Part shown: piece by piece, positions 34,849-43,294 of the stretch
Position numbering within the stretch: position 1 is the first letter of the stretch
Layout: every line of letters begins with the position of its first letter
NCBI GenBank assembly: GCA_028284775.1
Contig: JANQRB010000073.1
Location: forward strand, 1-64,000
Length of the DNA stretch: 64,000 nt
Direction: 5' to 3'
Source: Candidatus Kapaibacterium sp.
GTDB lineage: Bacteria > Bacteroidota > Ignavibacteria > Kapaibacteriales > UBA7675
The notes under the pieces: model-generated
Seen by the model: only the letters and a program-made list of their open reading frames with translations
The model's database searches: none
What the model was told of the DNA's origin: nothing
Position numbers and translations under genes: made by a program

Positions 34849-36084
34849 ATGCATCACATGCTACGCCTTGTTATCCTCATAGCAATACCACAACTCGCGT
34901 TTGCCGGCGGTTTCCAGATCAGCGACAACTCTGCCCGCGCGATCGGCATGGGATTCAATGTCGCAACACACGGAGTAGATGCGTCGACGGTGTTTTTCAA
35001 TCCGGCCGGGATGACGCAGCTCGATGACGGAATTCACTTGTCGCTGGGACTCGCTTCGATCATGCCCGGCGCTAAGTTTACCGGTCTGACATCACAGAAT
35101 CAGTTCAGGACAACCGACCTCGAAGACGAGGTGTTTTTGATACCTAACTTGTATGCCGTCTGGAACGATACGAGTATGAATCTGGCCGCCGGCCTGGGCG
35201 TCTTTGTACCCTATGGATTGGGCACGGAGTGGCCAGGTGACTGGACGGGGCGCAATCTGGCGGTGCGATCTTCATTGGAAACCATTGTTGTCAACCCAAA
35301 TATCGCCTATTCTCTGTTCGATGACCGGTTGTCACTCAGTGCGGGCTTTGTCATGGCGTTCGGCACGGTCGAGCTACGGCAAAAAATTCTCAGTTTCGAT
35401 CCGGAACCGCAGGTAGATATGGAAGCCGACGACCAGGCATTCAGTTTCAACCTCGGCCTGGCGGCGACACCCAGTGAGGGATTGCACATCGGCGTCTCCT
35501 ATCGCCACAACATCAATATGGAGTATGAAGGCGAAGGCAAATTTACTGTGCTCGATGAGCTGCGTCCGCTGTTTCAGGATGGTGCCGGGAGTACCGCCAT
35601 AGACCTGCCCTTCGATCTGCGCGCCGGCCTTGCCTATCAGGTCTCCGACGACTTGCTTGTCGCTCTGGGCGTCGACTATGTTGGCTGGTCATCTTACGAC
35701 ACGCTGGTGATTCACTTCGACAAGGCGCCCGGCAACCCTTCGGAATCGCTGGATGTCGTTAACCCGCGCGAATACGAAAACTCCTTTATTTATCAACTTG
35801 CCGCCGAATACGGCCTGTCGGACGACCTGCTTTTGCGCGGGGCCTTCTATTTCGATGCCGTTCCGGTCGAGAGCATGTATACGCAGCCCTTGTTGCCGGA
35901 TGCCGACCGTCTTGGCTTCGCCGTCGGCGCCGGCTTTCAGCTTAGTGAGCAAATGTCGCTCGATGTGGCCTACCTCGGTATTATCGGTCTGCAACGTGAA
36001 GTGGAAAACAGCCCGGCGAATTTCAACGGCGTTTACAATGCCTGGGCCAATATTGCGGCCGTCAGCCTGAACTACAGCCTTTAA
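34849..36084 (+). CDS. FadL/TodX-type outer-membrane transporter
   Basis: The 411-residue protein has a short signal peptide ending PQLAFA, then the FadL signature GGFQISDNSARAIGMGFN and FFNPAGMTQLDDG. A hatch domain and a C-terminal barrel follow. FadL proteins take up long-chain fatty acids or hydrophobic aromatics through the outer membrane. It is the first gene of a unit with the SGNH hydrolase lipoprotein 50 bases downstream, a pairing that suggests esters are cleaved near the channel. Confidence 0.93.
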   Translation: MHHMLRLVILIAIPQLAFAGGFQISDNSARAIGMGFNVATHGVDASTVFFNPAGMTQLDDGIHLSLGLASIMPGAKFTGLTSQNQFRTTDLEDEVFLIPNLYAVWNDTSMNLAAGLGVFVPYGLGTEWPGDWTGRNLAVRSSLETIVVNPNIAYSLFDDRLSLSAGFVMAFGTVELRQKILSFDPEPQVDMEADDQAFSFNLGLAATPSEGLHIGVSYRHNINMEYEGEGKFTVLDELRPLFQDGAGSTAIDLPFDLRAGLAYQVSDDLLVALGVDYVGWSSYDTLVIHFDKAPGNPSESLDVVNPREYENSFIYQLAAEYGLSDDLLLRGAFYFDAVPVESMYTQPLLPDADRLGFAVGAGFQLSEQMSLDVAYLGIIGLQREVENSPANFNGVYNAWANIAAVSLNYSL

Positions 36085-36134
36085 ACATTTTCACCAGATT
36101 TGTCATTCACGAATCATTTTCCTGGAGATGCTCC

Positions 36135-37496
36135 ATGAAATTACATGACACGCGTAGCGCTCTGAACCTGAAAATTCTTCTGTTAACTTGTGTATTGACC
36201 TTCGCGCTTAGCGCCTGTGATCCGGATTTGGCTGTCGAACCGGGCAGCGGCGACCTGGGCAGTATTGTTCAAGACGGCCGTCCGGTGGTCGTGGCGGCGA
36301 TCGGCAACAGCATTACGGCCGGCCTTCAGTCCGGCGCTATGTATGCCAGCGCCTCGCAATTTAACAGCCCGTTTTTGCTCGCTCAACAAATGGGAATGCC
36401 TGCGGCAGACTTCCGCTACCCGATTTTTCCCGATCCCGGCTTCGGTTTTTCGCGCGTGCTGCTGCGAGGCTTCAATGAGCTCGGGCGGCCGATTCTCGAT
36501 GTCGGACCTTCGCTGGGTGTTATTTCGAATAGCGGCAGCGGTATACCCTTTCACAACCTCGGTGTCCCTGGCGCGCTGGTGGCGGATATGACGGACGACG
36601 AGACCTTTAACACGCGTATTAATCCCTATGCCCGTATGATCGGCGTCGAGGGACAATCGGCCGGTGCTACTTTTGTCGAGCAGGCCGCCAGCCTGGATCC
36701 TCATGTGCTGGTTTCCATCATCGGCTCCAACGATGTGTTGCTTTTTGCCACCGACGGCGCTACCGGCTCGCTGTTGCCCGCGCCGACGGATAGCAACGCC
36801 TTTCGCATTGGTATTCAACAGCTCTATGACCGCGTGACTGAATTGATGCCGGATGCAATCGTCCTGGCCGGCAATGTACCGGAGCTAACAAGCTCACCGT
36901 TTTTTACTACCATTAAGTGGAACGACCTGAGCTTGACGGCGGAACAGGCCGCGGCGCTAAACCAGGTGCCGGTGTATCAGCAACTGGGTTTTGCCTTTCA
37001 GGAAGGGGCCAATGGCTTTGTCGCGCAAACCGGCCCGACACCCGCTGAGATTAAACAACTGGGACCGAATGATTTTGTGCTGTTAACTACGCCGCAGGAC
37101 TCACTCCTTAGCGCCGGATGGGGAACGCAGACACCAATACCGGATGAGTTCGTACTGGACAGCGAGGAAGCCGCGCTGGTGAACACGATGATTGCCGCGT
37201 ACAACCGGGCAATCGATGCGGCTGTTAACAGCCATGACAAAATTCACCTGCTGGATCTGCGTGCGCTGCTGAAGCGAGCAACGGAAAGCGGCCTGCGCGT
37301 TACGGGCAGTACGCCTTTAACAACGACATTCATTTCGGGCGGCCTGGTGAGCCTGGACGGAATTCATCCAACCAATAAAGGCTATGGCATTCTTACCAAC
37401 GAGATGATCAAAATACTCAACGAGGCTTACGGCGCCGATATCCCCATGGTGGCCGTTCAGGATTTGCCCGCAATGGCTTTGAATCCCCTGCCTTGA
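36135..37496 (+). CDS. SGNH/GDSL-hydrolase lipoprotein
   Basis: The 453-residue protein has a lipoprotein signal peptide with Cys28 in LTFALSAC. SGNH block I reads AIGNSITAGL, with Ser59 as nucleophile and Asn where Asp is usual. An Asn block is present as SIIGSNDVLLF, and block V reads DGIHPTNKGYG with the Asp-His pair near residue 408. It should be an esterase or lipase on the outer membrane or in the periplasm. It follows a FadL gene, and together they may release and import fatty acids. It is longer than most SGNH enzymes. Confidence 0.87.
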   Translation: MKLHDTRSALNLKILLLTCVLTFALSACDPDLAVEPGSGDLGSIVQDGRPVVVAAIGNSITAGLQSGAMYASASQFNSPFLLAQQMGMPAADFRYPIFPDPGFGFSRVLLRGFNELGRPILDVGPSLGVISNSGSGIPFHNLGVPGALVADMTDDETFNTRINPYARMIGVEGQSAGATFVEQAASLDPHVLVSIIGSNDVLLFATDGATGSLLPAPTDSNAFRIGIQQLYDRVTELMPDAIVLAGNVPELTSSPFFTTIKWNDLSLTAEQAAALNQVPVYQQLGFAFQEGANGFVAQTGPTPAEIKQLGPNDFVLLTTPQDSLLSAGWGTQTPIPDEFVLDSEEAALVNTMIAAYNRAIDAAVNSHDKIHLLDLRALLKRATESGLRVTGSTPLTTTFISGGLVSLDGIHPTNKGYGILTNEMIKILNEAYGADIPMVAVQDLPAMALNPLP

Positions 37497-37516
37497 TCGC
37501 CCTAGGCGACAAAAGG

Positions 37517-39181
37517 TCAGGTTTGCAGGACGCCCGGATTGAAGGGCGGCAGATCAGCGTTGTGCGAGGCGCATACAATACCGCGCGAAATGATGGCGCG
37601 CGTGTCGAGCGGAGAAACGATGCCGTCCACCCACAGCCGGGCAGCGGCGTACAAAGGGGTGGTCTGGGTGTCGTAGCGCTGTTGAATTTTGGCGAGCTGC
37701 GCCTGCTGTTCTTCTTCCGTCAGGGTCTTGCCTTGCTTCTTTAAGGAAGCCATGCGGATGGTTAACAAAGTGTTGGATGCCTGCGCGCCGCCCATAACGG
37801 CGATTTTTGCCGAGGGATAGGCGAAGATAAAACGCGGATCGTAGGCCTTGCCGCACATGGCATAATTGCCCGCGCCATAGCTGTTGCCGATAATAAAGGT
37901 GAATTTCGGGACGGTGGAATTGGCGACAGCATTTACCATCTTGGCGCCGTCTTTAATGATGCCTCCCTGTTCGGCTCTGGTACCCACCATAAATCCCGTC
38001 ACATCCTGAAAGAAAATCAGCGGGATCTGGCGTTGGTTGCAGTTCATAACAAAGCGGGCCGCTTTGTCGGCGCTGTCGCTGTAAATGACGCCGCCGACCT
38101 GTATCTCGCCTTTGCCGTTACGAACCACGTCACGTTGATTAGCCACGATTCCCACGGCCCAGCCATCGATGCGCGCATAGCCGCAGACGATTGTCTTGCC
38201 GTAGTCTGCTTTATACTCATCGAACTCCGATGCATCTACGATGCGGGCCAGCAATTGACGAATTTCGTAGGGTCGACTGCGATCGGCCGGTAATATTCCC
38301 CAGATCTCTTCCTCGTCGAATTTGGGGGGGACGGGCGTACGGCGATCGAAGACATTCTGCGCCGCCTTCTGCGGTCCGAGCTTGTCGACGAGCGAGCGAA
38401 TTTTGGCGAGGCACTCCTCGTCATTGGCCATTTTGTAATCCACAACGCCGCTGAGTGAGGTATGCATCGTCGCGCCGCCCAACTCTTCCACTTCGGCTCG
38501 TTCGCCGATAGCGGCCTGCACCAGAGCGGGTGCCGCCAGGAAGAGACTGCCGGTACCGTCCACGATTAACGACTCGTCGCTCATAATCGGCAGATAGGCG
38601 CCGCCGGCGACGCAGGGCCCCATTATGGCGGCAATTTGCGGGATGCCCATCGACGACATGACGGCATTATTACGGAACTGCCGGCCAAAATGCTCTTTGT
38701 CGGGAAAAATCTCGTCCTGCATCGGGAGAAAGACGCCCGCGGAGTCAACCAGGTAGATAATCGGCAGGCGATTCTCGATCGCGATTTCCTGCGCCCGCAT
38801 ATTTTTTTTGGCGGTCATGGGAAACCAGGCGCCGGCTTTCACGGTGGCATCATTAGCGACGATAACACACTCGCGTCCCTTCACCAGACCGATCCCGACG
38901 ATGACGCCGGCAGAAGGAGCGCCACCTTGTTCTTCGTACATCCCTTCGGCGGCAAAGAGGCCGATCTCAAGAAAATAGGTCTCGGGATCGAGCAGGGCGC
39001 GGATGCGGTCACGCGCGGTCATCTTACCCTTCGCCTGCTGCTTGGCGATCGCCTTTGCGCCTCCACCTTCCTTAATTTCTTCCGCCTGCGCCGCGTTTTT
39101 CCGCCACAACTCCTTATTGGCGTCGAAGTTGGTTTCATACTGAAGATCGTGCTTGAGCTCGGATCCGATAATGTCCGCCAT
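37517..39181 (-). CDS. Acyl-CoA carboxylase, carboxyltransferase subunit
   Basis: The 554-residue protein has the two crotonase-like halves of biotin-dependent carboxyltransferases. Motifs include KGKMTARDRIRALLDPETYF, PSAGVIVGIGLVKGRE, GPCVAGGAYLPIMSDE and FIIGNSYGAGNYAMCGKAYD. The length and the last motif resemble methylcrotonyl-CoA carboxylase beta, but propionyl- or geranyl-CoA forms are not excluded. The biotin carboxylase partner is not in the window. The start at 39181 (MADIIGSELK) is chosen over an in-frame start 49 codons upstream. Confidence 0.92.
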   Translation of the reverse strand: MADIIGSELKHDLQYETNFDANKELWRKNAAQAEEIKEGGGAKAIAKQQAKGKMTARDRIRALLDPETYFLEIGLFAAEGMYEEQGGAPSAGVIVGIGLVKGRECVIVANDATVKAGAWFPMTAKKNMRAQEIAIENRLPIIYLVDSAGVFLPMQDEIFPDKEHFGRQFRNNAVMSSMGIPQIAAIMGPCVAGGAYLPIMSDESLIVDGTGSLFLAAPALVQAAIGERAEVEELGGATMHTSLSGVVDYKMANDEECLAKIRSLVDKLGPQKAAQNVFDRRTPVPPKFDEEEIWGILPADRSRPYEIRQLLARIVDASEFDEYKADYGKTIVCGYARIDGWAVGIVANQRDVVRNGKGEIQVGGVIYSDSADKAARFVMNCNQRQIPLIFFQDVTGFMVGTRAEQGGIIKDGAKMVNAVANSTVPKFTFIIGNSYGAGNYAMCGKAYDPRFIFAYPSAKIAVMGGAQASNTLLTIRMASLKKQGKTLTEEEQQAQLAKIQQRYDTQTTPLYAAARLWVDGIVSPLDTRAIISRGIVCASHNADLPPFNPGVLQT

Positions 39182-39675
39182 AGGTATGTCCGCGATGTCG
39201 CTCGTAAGATGGTCAGAGATGGAGAATGCCTGTTTCCCACACAAATAAGCCGCTAAAGTACGAAAATTTGCATTTCCCACTCGCAGTTTAAGGGTGGGAA
39301 CAATGAGAGAAACGATAGGCAGCGGCACTCGCAGGGTTTCCCGAAGCGGTGAACAGCAGCGTGGTCAGTGACGACGCGCACAGGCTGCCAATCGGAGTAT
39401 CGGAGAGGCGCTCCACCGCATAGAGATCCGCATTGCCGGCGGTGTCCGCCATGGCAATTCTCAGGAGCGGCAAGGACGGGAATCACCTGTTAATCCGCCC
39501 GCCGCCGCGCTTGCTTTGCACGCCAATTCCCGATCGTTTTTATTGGGAATAATCGTACCTTTGTGTCTGCCCAGAATAACGACATAGGCGTGTATGCTGT
39601 CCTGCGTCGTCAAGGCTACAGGCGATTCTCACAGATGAAATCGACTTTTTGTGAATCTTTTGGAAAGGTTGCAAA
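39182..39675. other. Divergent intergenic region, 494 bases
   Basis: It lies between the carboxylase (minus) and the E1 dehydrogenase (plus), so it should hold both promoters. TTCCCAC at 39274 and GTGGGAA at 39294 can form a hairpin in the carboxylase leader. A 61-codon minus frame at 39288-39473 is not convincing. GGAAAGG ends seven bases before the E1 ATG. Confidence 0.5.
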
Positions 39676-41907
39676 ATGGCAAAAGCGAAGGCTACCGGCG
39701 ACAGTGCAGCATCGAAAGCGGCGGACAACCAGGGAAACGGACAGCAGGGCGGTCGGAACGGCGCCAAAGAGGCCACGGCGGCAAGCAAAAGGCGCAGCTC
39801 TTCCGAAGGCGGTCGCAAGTCGGTTGCAGGCCGTCGTCGTTCCTCGTCTAAGCCGCCTGCCGGGAGTAAACACTTCGACACTAACGGATTCGACCGCGAT
39901 ACCATCGTCGATTGGTATTCCTTACTACACCTTGGGCGTCGCCTCGACCAGAAAGCCGCACTTTATTTGAAAATGGCCAAGGGCTGGTCCTATCACGCTC
40001 CCTATGCCGGACACGACGGCATTCAACTGGCGGTTGGCAAAACCTTTCGGTCTGGGAAGGATTTTCTTTTCCCCTATTACCGGGATATGCTGACCTGTCT
40101 CGCAGCCGGATTGAGCGTAGATGAATTGATCCTGAATGGCCTCAGCAAGGATGCGGACGTCGCCGGCGGGGGACGTCACATGAGCAATCACTTTGCCAAA
40201 CCTTCGATTCGGGTTCAAAACGGCTCGTCATGTACCGGCAATCATTCGCTTCATGCCGTGGGTGTCGCGCGCGCAATCAAAAAATTCAAGGGTGACGAAT
40301 GCGCCATCTATTCCGGCGGTGAATCGGCCTGTTCCGAAGGATACTTCTATGAGGCGATTAACACCGCTTCACTGGAGAAGCTGCCGGTTATCTTCGTCAT
40401 CCAGAATAACAAATACGGCATTTCGGTGCCGGTAACAGAGCAGACGGCCAACACCCGCGTTTCCGACAACTTTGTCGGCTTCAAACACTTCAAAATTATC
40501 AATTGCGATGGACTGGATCCCTTTGCTTCCTATCGGGCAATGGAGGAAGCGCGCGAATATGTTCTTTCGGGCGCCGGCCCGGCATTTGTGCACGCCGACT
40601 GCGAGCGGCTGGGGTCCCATTCCAATTCCGACAACCATGAGCTGTACCGCACCGCCGAAGAAATCGAAGAGATGAGATCGCGCGACCCGCTGGATCGTTA
40701 TCGCGCCATGCTGCTCGAGGAGAAAATCCTGACGGAAGAAGAACTCGGCGCCATCGAAGAAGGCAACAAGCAGCTAATATTCGAGGCGGCCGACCGGGCG
40801 GAAGCATCGCCCGATCCCGATCCGGAGTCGTATAAACTTTTCCTAATGCCGGATGCTGTCGTGGAGTATGACGATACCACGGAACAAAGCTACCGGCACG
40901 ATCCGGATGGTGAATTGCTCACTTTTCGCGAAGCTATCAATCAAACTCTGATTGAAGAATTTCGGCGCAATCCCCACAGCTATCTCTGGGGGCAGGATGT
41001 TGCCTCGAAGAAGAAGCAGGGCATTTTCAATGTCGTAAAGGGTATGCTGGACGAGTTCGGCAACGAGCGCATTTTTAACTCCCCGATTGCCGAAGACTCG
41101 ATCGTCGGCACCGCCAACGGCTTTTGCCGTTACCGCGACGACATTCGCGTGGTGGTCGAGGGCGCGGAATTTGCTGATTACTTCTGGCCCGCAATGGAAG
41201 CATTTATTGAAAGCACGCACGACTACTGGCGTACCAAAGGGCAATTTTCGCCCAACTTTGTCATCCGCCTGGCCAGCGGCGGCTATATTCAGGGCGGGCT
41301 ATATCACTCGCAAAATCTCGACGCCGTCTTTGCGCACCTGCCCGGCGTACGTGTCGTGTGTCCGGCGTATGCTTCCGATGCCGTCGGGCTGATGCGCAAT
41401 GCCGTCCGTTCCCGCGGTTTGACGGTGTTTGTGGAACCCAAAGCATTGTATAATTATCGTCCTACGTCCGAATCAAAACCCGCCGATGACTTTATCATTC
41501 CGTTCGGCAAAGCCAAAATCCGAAATGAGGGCAGCGATGTGACGGTCGTCACCTACGGCAACGCCCTTCACAAAACAAACCTGGCGCTGCGCCAACTGAA
41601 AAAGGACGGCATATCCGCCGAAGTAATCGATTTGCGCAGCCTGCGACCCTGGGACAGCCAGACAGTTTTCGCCTCAGTCAAAAAGACTAACCGGGCCGTC
41701 GTTGTCCACGAACATTTTCTGACGGGAGGAATAGGCGGGGAGATTGCATCCTCAATCAGCGAGGCGTGTTTTGATTTTCTGGATGCGCCGGTAGCCCGTG
41801 TCGCTTCCAAAGACTGTCACGTTGGATTTGCCAAAGGGCTGGAAAACGCCATCTTATTGCAGGAAAGCGACGTGGTGGAGGCAGTTCGCAAGACCTTGCG
41901 TTACTGA
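39676..41907 (+). CDS. Fused 2-oxo acid (branched-chain) dehydrogenase E1 alpha-beta
   Basis: The 743-residue protein joins E1 alpha and E1 beta in one chain. After a basic, Ser/Gly-rich N-terminal segment of about 65 residues, the alpha part shows GGGRHMSNHF and the thiamin diphosphate region CAIYSGGESACSEG through VIQNNKYGISVP. The beta part begins near residue 410, with FNSPIAEDSIVGTANGF and a C-terminal TAGGIGGEI-like block (HFLTGGIGGEIASSI). It should decarboxylate branched-chain 2-oxo acids with thiamin diphosphate, feeding E2 lipoyl domains. Start: ATG at 39676 with GGAAAGG upstream. It requires thiamin, fitting the thiamin-regulated receptor in this window. Confidence 0.93.
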   Translation: MAKAKATGDSAASKAADNQGNGQQGGRNGAKEATAASKRRSSSEGGRKSVAGRRRSSSKPPAGSKHFDTNGFDRDTIVDWYSLLHLGRRLDQKAALYLKMAKGWSYHAPYAGHDGIQLAVGKTFRSGKDFLFPYYRDMLTCLAAGLSVDELILNGLSKDADVAGGGRHMSNHFAKPSIRVQNGSSCTGNHSLHAVGVARAIKKFKGDECAIYSGGESACSEGYFYEAINTASLEKLPVIFVIQNNKYGISVPVTEQTANTRVSDNFVGFKHFKIINCDGLDPFASYRAMEEAREYVLSGAGPAFVHADCERLGSHSNSDNHELYRTAEEIEEMRSRDPLDRYRAMLLEEKILTEEELGAIEEGNKQLIFEAADRAEASPDPDPESYKLFLMPDAVVEYDDTTEQSYRHDPDGELLTFREAINQTLIEEFRRNPHSYLWGQDVASKKKQGIFNVVKGMLDEFGNERIFNSPIAEDSIVGTANGFCRYRDDIRVVVEGAEFADYFWPAMEAFIESTHDYWRTKGQFSPNFVIRLASGGYIQGGLYHSQNLDAVFAHLPGVRVVCPAYASDAVGLMRNAVRSRGLTVFVEPKALYNYRPTSESKPADDFIIPFGKAKIRNEGSDVTVVTYGNALHKTNLALRQLKKDGISAEVIDLRSLRPWDSQTVFASVKKTNRAVVVHEHFLTGGIGGEIASSISEACFDFLDAPVARVASKDCHVGFAKGLENAILLQESDVVEAVRKTLRY

Positions 41908-41931
41908 TCCGAGATCCGGGCAAGCATTGAT

Positions 41932-42798
41932 TCAGTTAGCGAAGGAGACCAGCAAAGCCAGAACAATGGCGGCAATGCTGGTGGTCACCGCAAGTAGCTG
42001 GGCCCTTGCTATTTTCGATTCCAGCTCTTTAAGCCTTTCGCCCTGGGCCGTGTTTTTGCCGAGCAGCGCATCAAGCGACTTTCGGACCTGGTCATCTTCC
42101 ATGTGTTCCGGCAGGGCGATACCCTTGATCATACGATCGACTTCGATGCGGGCCGAGCCGATTTTGCGTTCGACTTCTTCTTGTGCTTCGGCAATCATGG
42201 TCTCGACGATTTTTGTCGTTTCATCCACAATGTATTTTGTTTCCGTCACCTTGCTTTTGAATTCGTCGATGTCATCCTGAATCATTTTGACTTCGCGCCG
42301 GTGCAGATCCATCAGACCGACCATTTTCTGATCGAGGCCATAGGCTTCATCTTTGATCTGTTTGAATTGCAGCGCCATTTTATTCTCAAGATCGCCGAAG
42401 CCTTCGTTCACCAGGCTGCGAATCTGTTTCTCACTGCTCTTGAGGAGTTTATCTACTTCCGCGCGCCGCGCGCTGATATCCTGGCTGGCTTTTACAATGG
42501 AGTTGCGCGTCTTTTCAATGCTGTCCAGCTCCTGGTAGATCCGGCTGATCGCATGCGATTTTTCTTCGATGGATCGCAAGGCTTCGGCTGAAAGTTGCTC
42601 CATGCGCTGCAGCGCTTCGGTGGTGCTGCGCCGCAATTCCTGGTAGCCGTCTTGCAATTGCTTGCTATGCTGACGGTTGCTGGCGGCCTGGCTGCGAAGC
42701 TCGTCCATCAGGTCGCAGTATTCACGGGCCTGGCTGCGGATTTTGTCGAACAGCCCTGCCACTTCGGCGCTTATGGCTCGGGATTCAATTTTTTGCAT
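41932..42798 (-). CDS. Coiled-coil protein with C-terminal membrane anchor
   Basis: The 288-residue protein is almost entirely charged, heptad-like helix up to about residue 265, followed by one membrane segment, LLAVTTSIAAIVLALLVSFAN, at the extreme C-terminus. I do not recognise a family. A tail-anchored cytoplasmic coiled coil is suggested. Its start overlaps the end of a small upstream gene by 28 bases, so the two are probably translated together. Confidence 0.75.
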   Translation of the reverse strand: MQKIESRAISAEVAGLFDKIRSQAREYCDLMDELRSQAASNRQHSKQLQDGYQELRRSTTEALQRMEQLSAEALRSIEEKSHAISRIYQELDSIEKTRNSIVKASQDISARRAEVDKLLKSSEKQIRSLVNEGFGDLENKMALQFKQIKDEAYGLDQKMVGLMDLHRREVKMIQDDIDEFKSKVTETKYIVDETTKIVETMIAEAQEEVERKIGSARIEVDRMIKGIALPEHMEDDQVRKSLDALLGKNTAQGERLKELESKIARAQLLAVTTSIAAIVLALLVSFAN

Positions 42799-43064
42799 GG
42801 TTTGGTATACTCAAGAAAAAAACCCATGCTCTCGCAGAGCTTTTCGAGCAGAAAGCTTTCCAGGGCCGGTACGACGCTCGGCGAATTGCGGAACATTGTG
42901 TCATACATTTTTTCCTGAAAATCTTTGTCGCTCGCATAACGATGACTGAGGTATTCGCGCAGAAAAGAGTCGAGCTCGCCGATCTCCGCCAACTCATCGT
43001 ATATGGTTCGGATGGAGAAGTCGGTAGTTGTGGATTGTGGTCCTTTCCGCGCCTCGTCAGCCAT
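42771..43064 (-). CDS. Small hypothetical protein upstream of the coiled-coil gene
   Basis: The 97-residue, mostly helical, acidic protein begins MADEARKGPQ and contains LDSFLREYLSHRYASDKDF and VPALESFLLEKLCESMGFFL. It has no family I recognise. It overlaps the next gene by 28 bases in another frame. An in-frame ATG at 43091 would add nine hydrophobic residues. Codon composition and close linkage make it a plausible gene, but a shorter or absent product is possible. Confidence 0.55.
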   Translation of the reverse strand: MADEARKGPQSTTTDFSIRTIYDELAEIGELDSFLREYLSHRYASDKDFQEKMYDTMFRNSPSVVPALESFLLEKLCESMGFFLEYTKPCKKLNPEP

Positions 43065-43294
43065 AAGGTAAAATACGACATTATTCGTCAATTACGAGTC
43101 AGTCCGGGCGCGGTCGCTACGACCGTAGCCCCGGCACAACAAATGAGCATGCAGCCAGACCGGTAGCGGGCCTGGAAATGCATTATTATCCTTATCGGTC
43201 GCCTGTTGCGGCACTGTAATCTCTGACTTGGTTTTAGACTGATAAATAGTGAAATTCAACGCTTGGTGACAGTCGAAAAGTGAATAAGGTCATA

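Noticed and set aside
39288..39473. Minus-strand 61-codon frame upstream of the acyl-CoA carboxylase gene
   Set aside because: Ala/Ser-rich with no motif, and it overlaps a likely promoter region.
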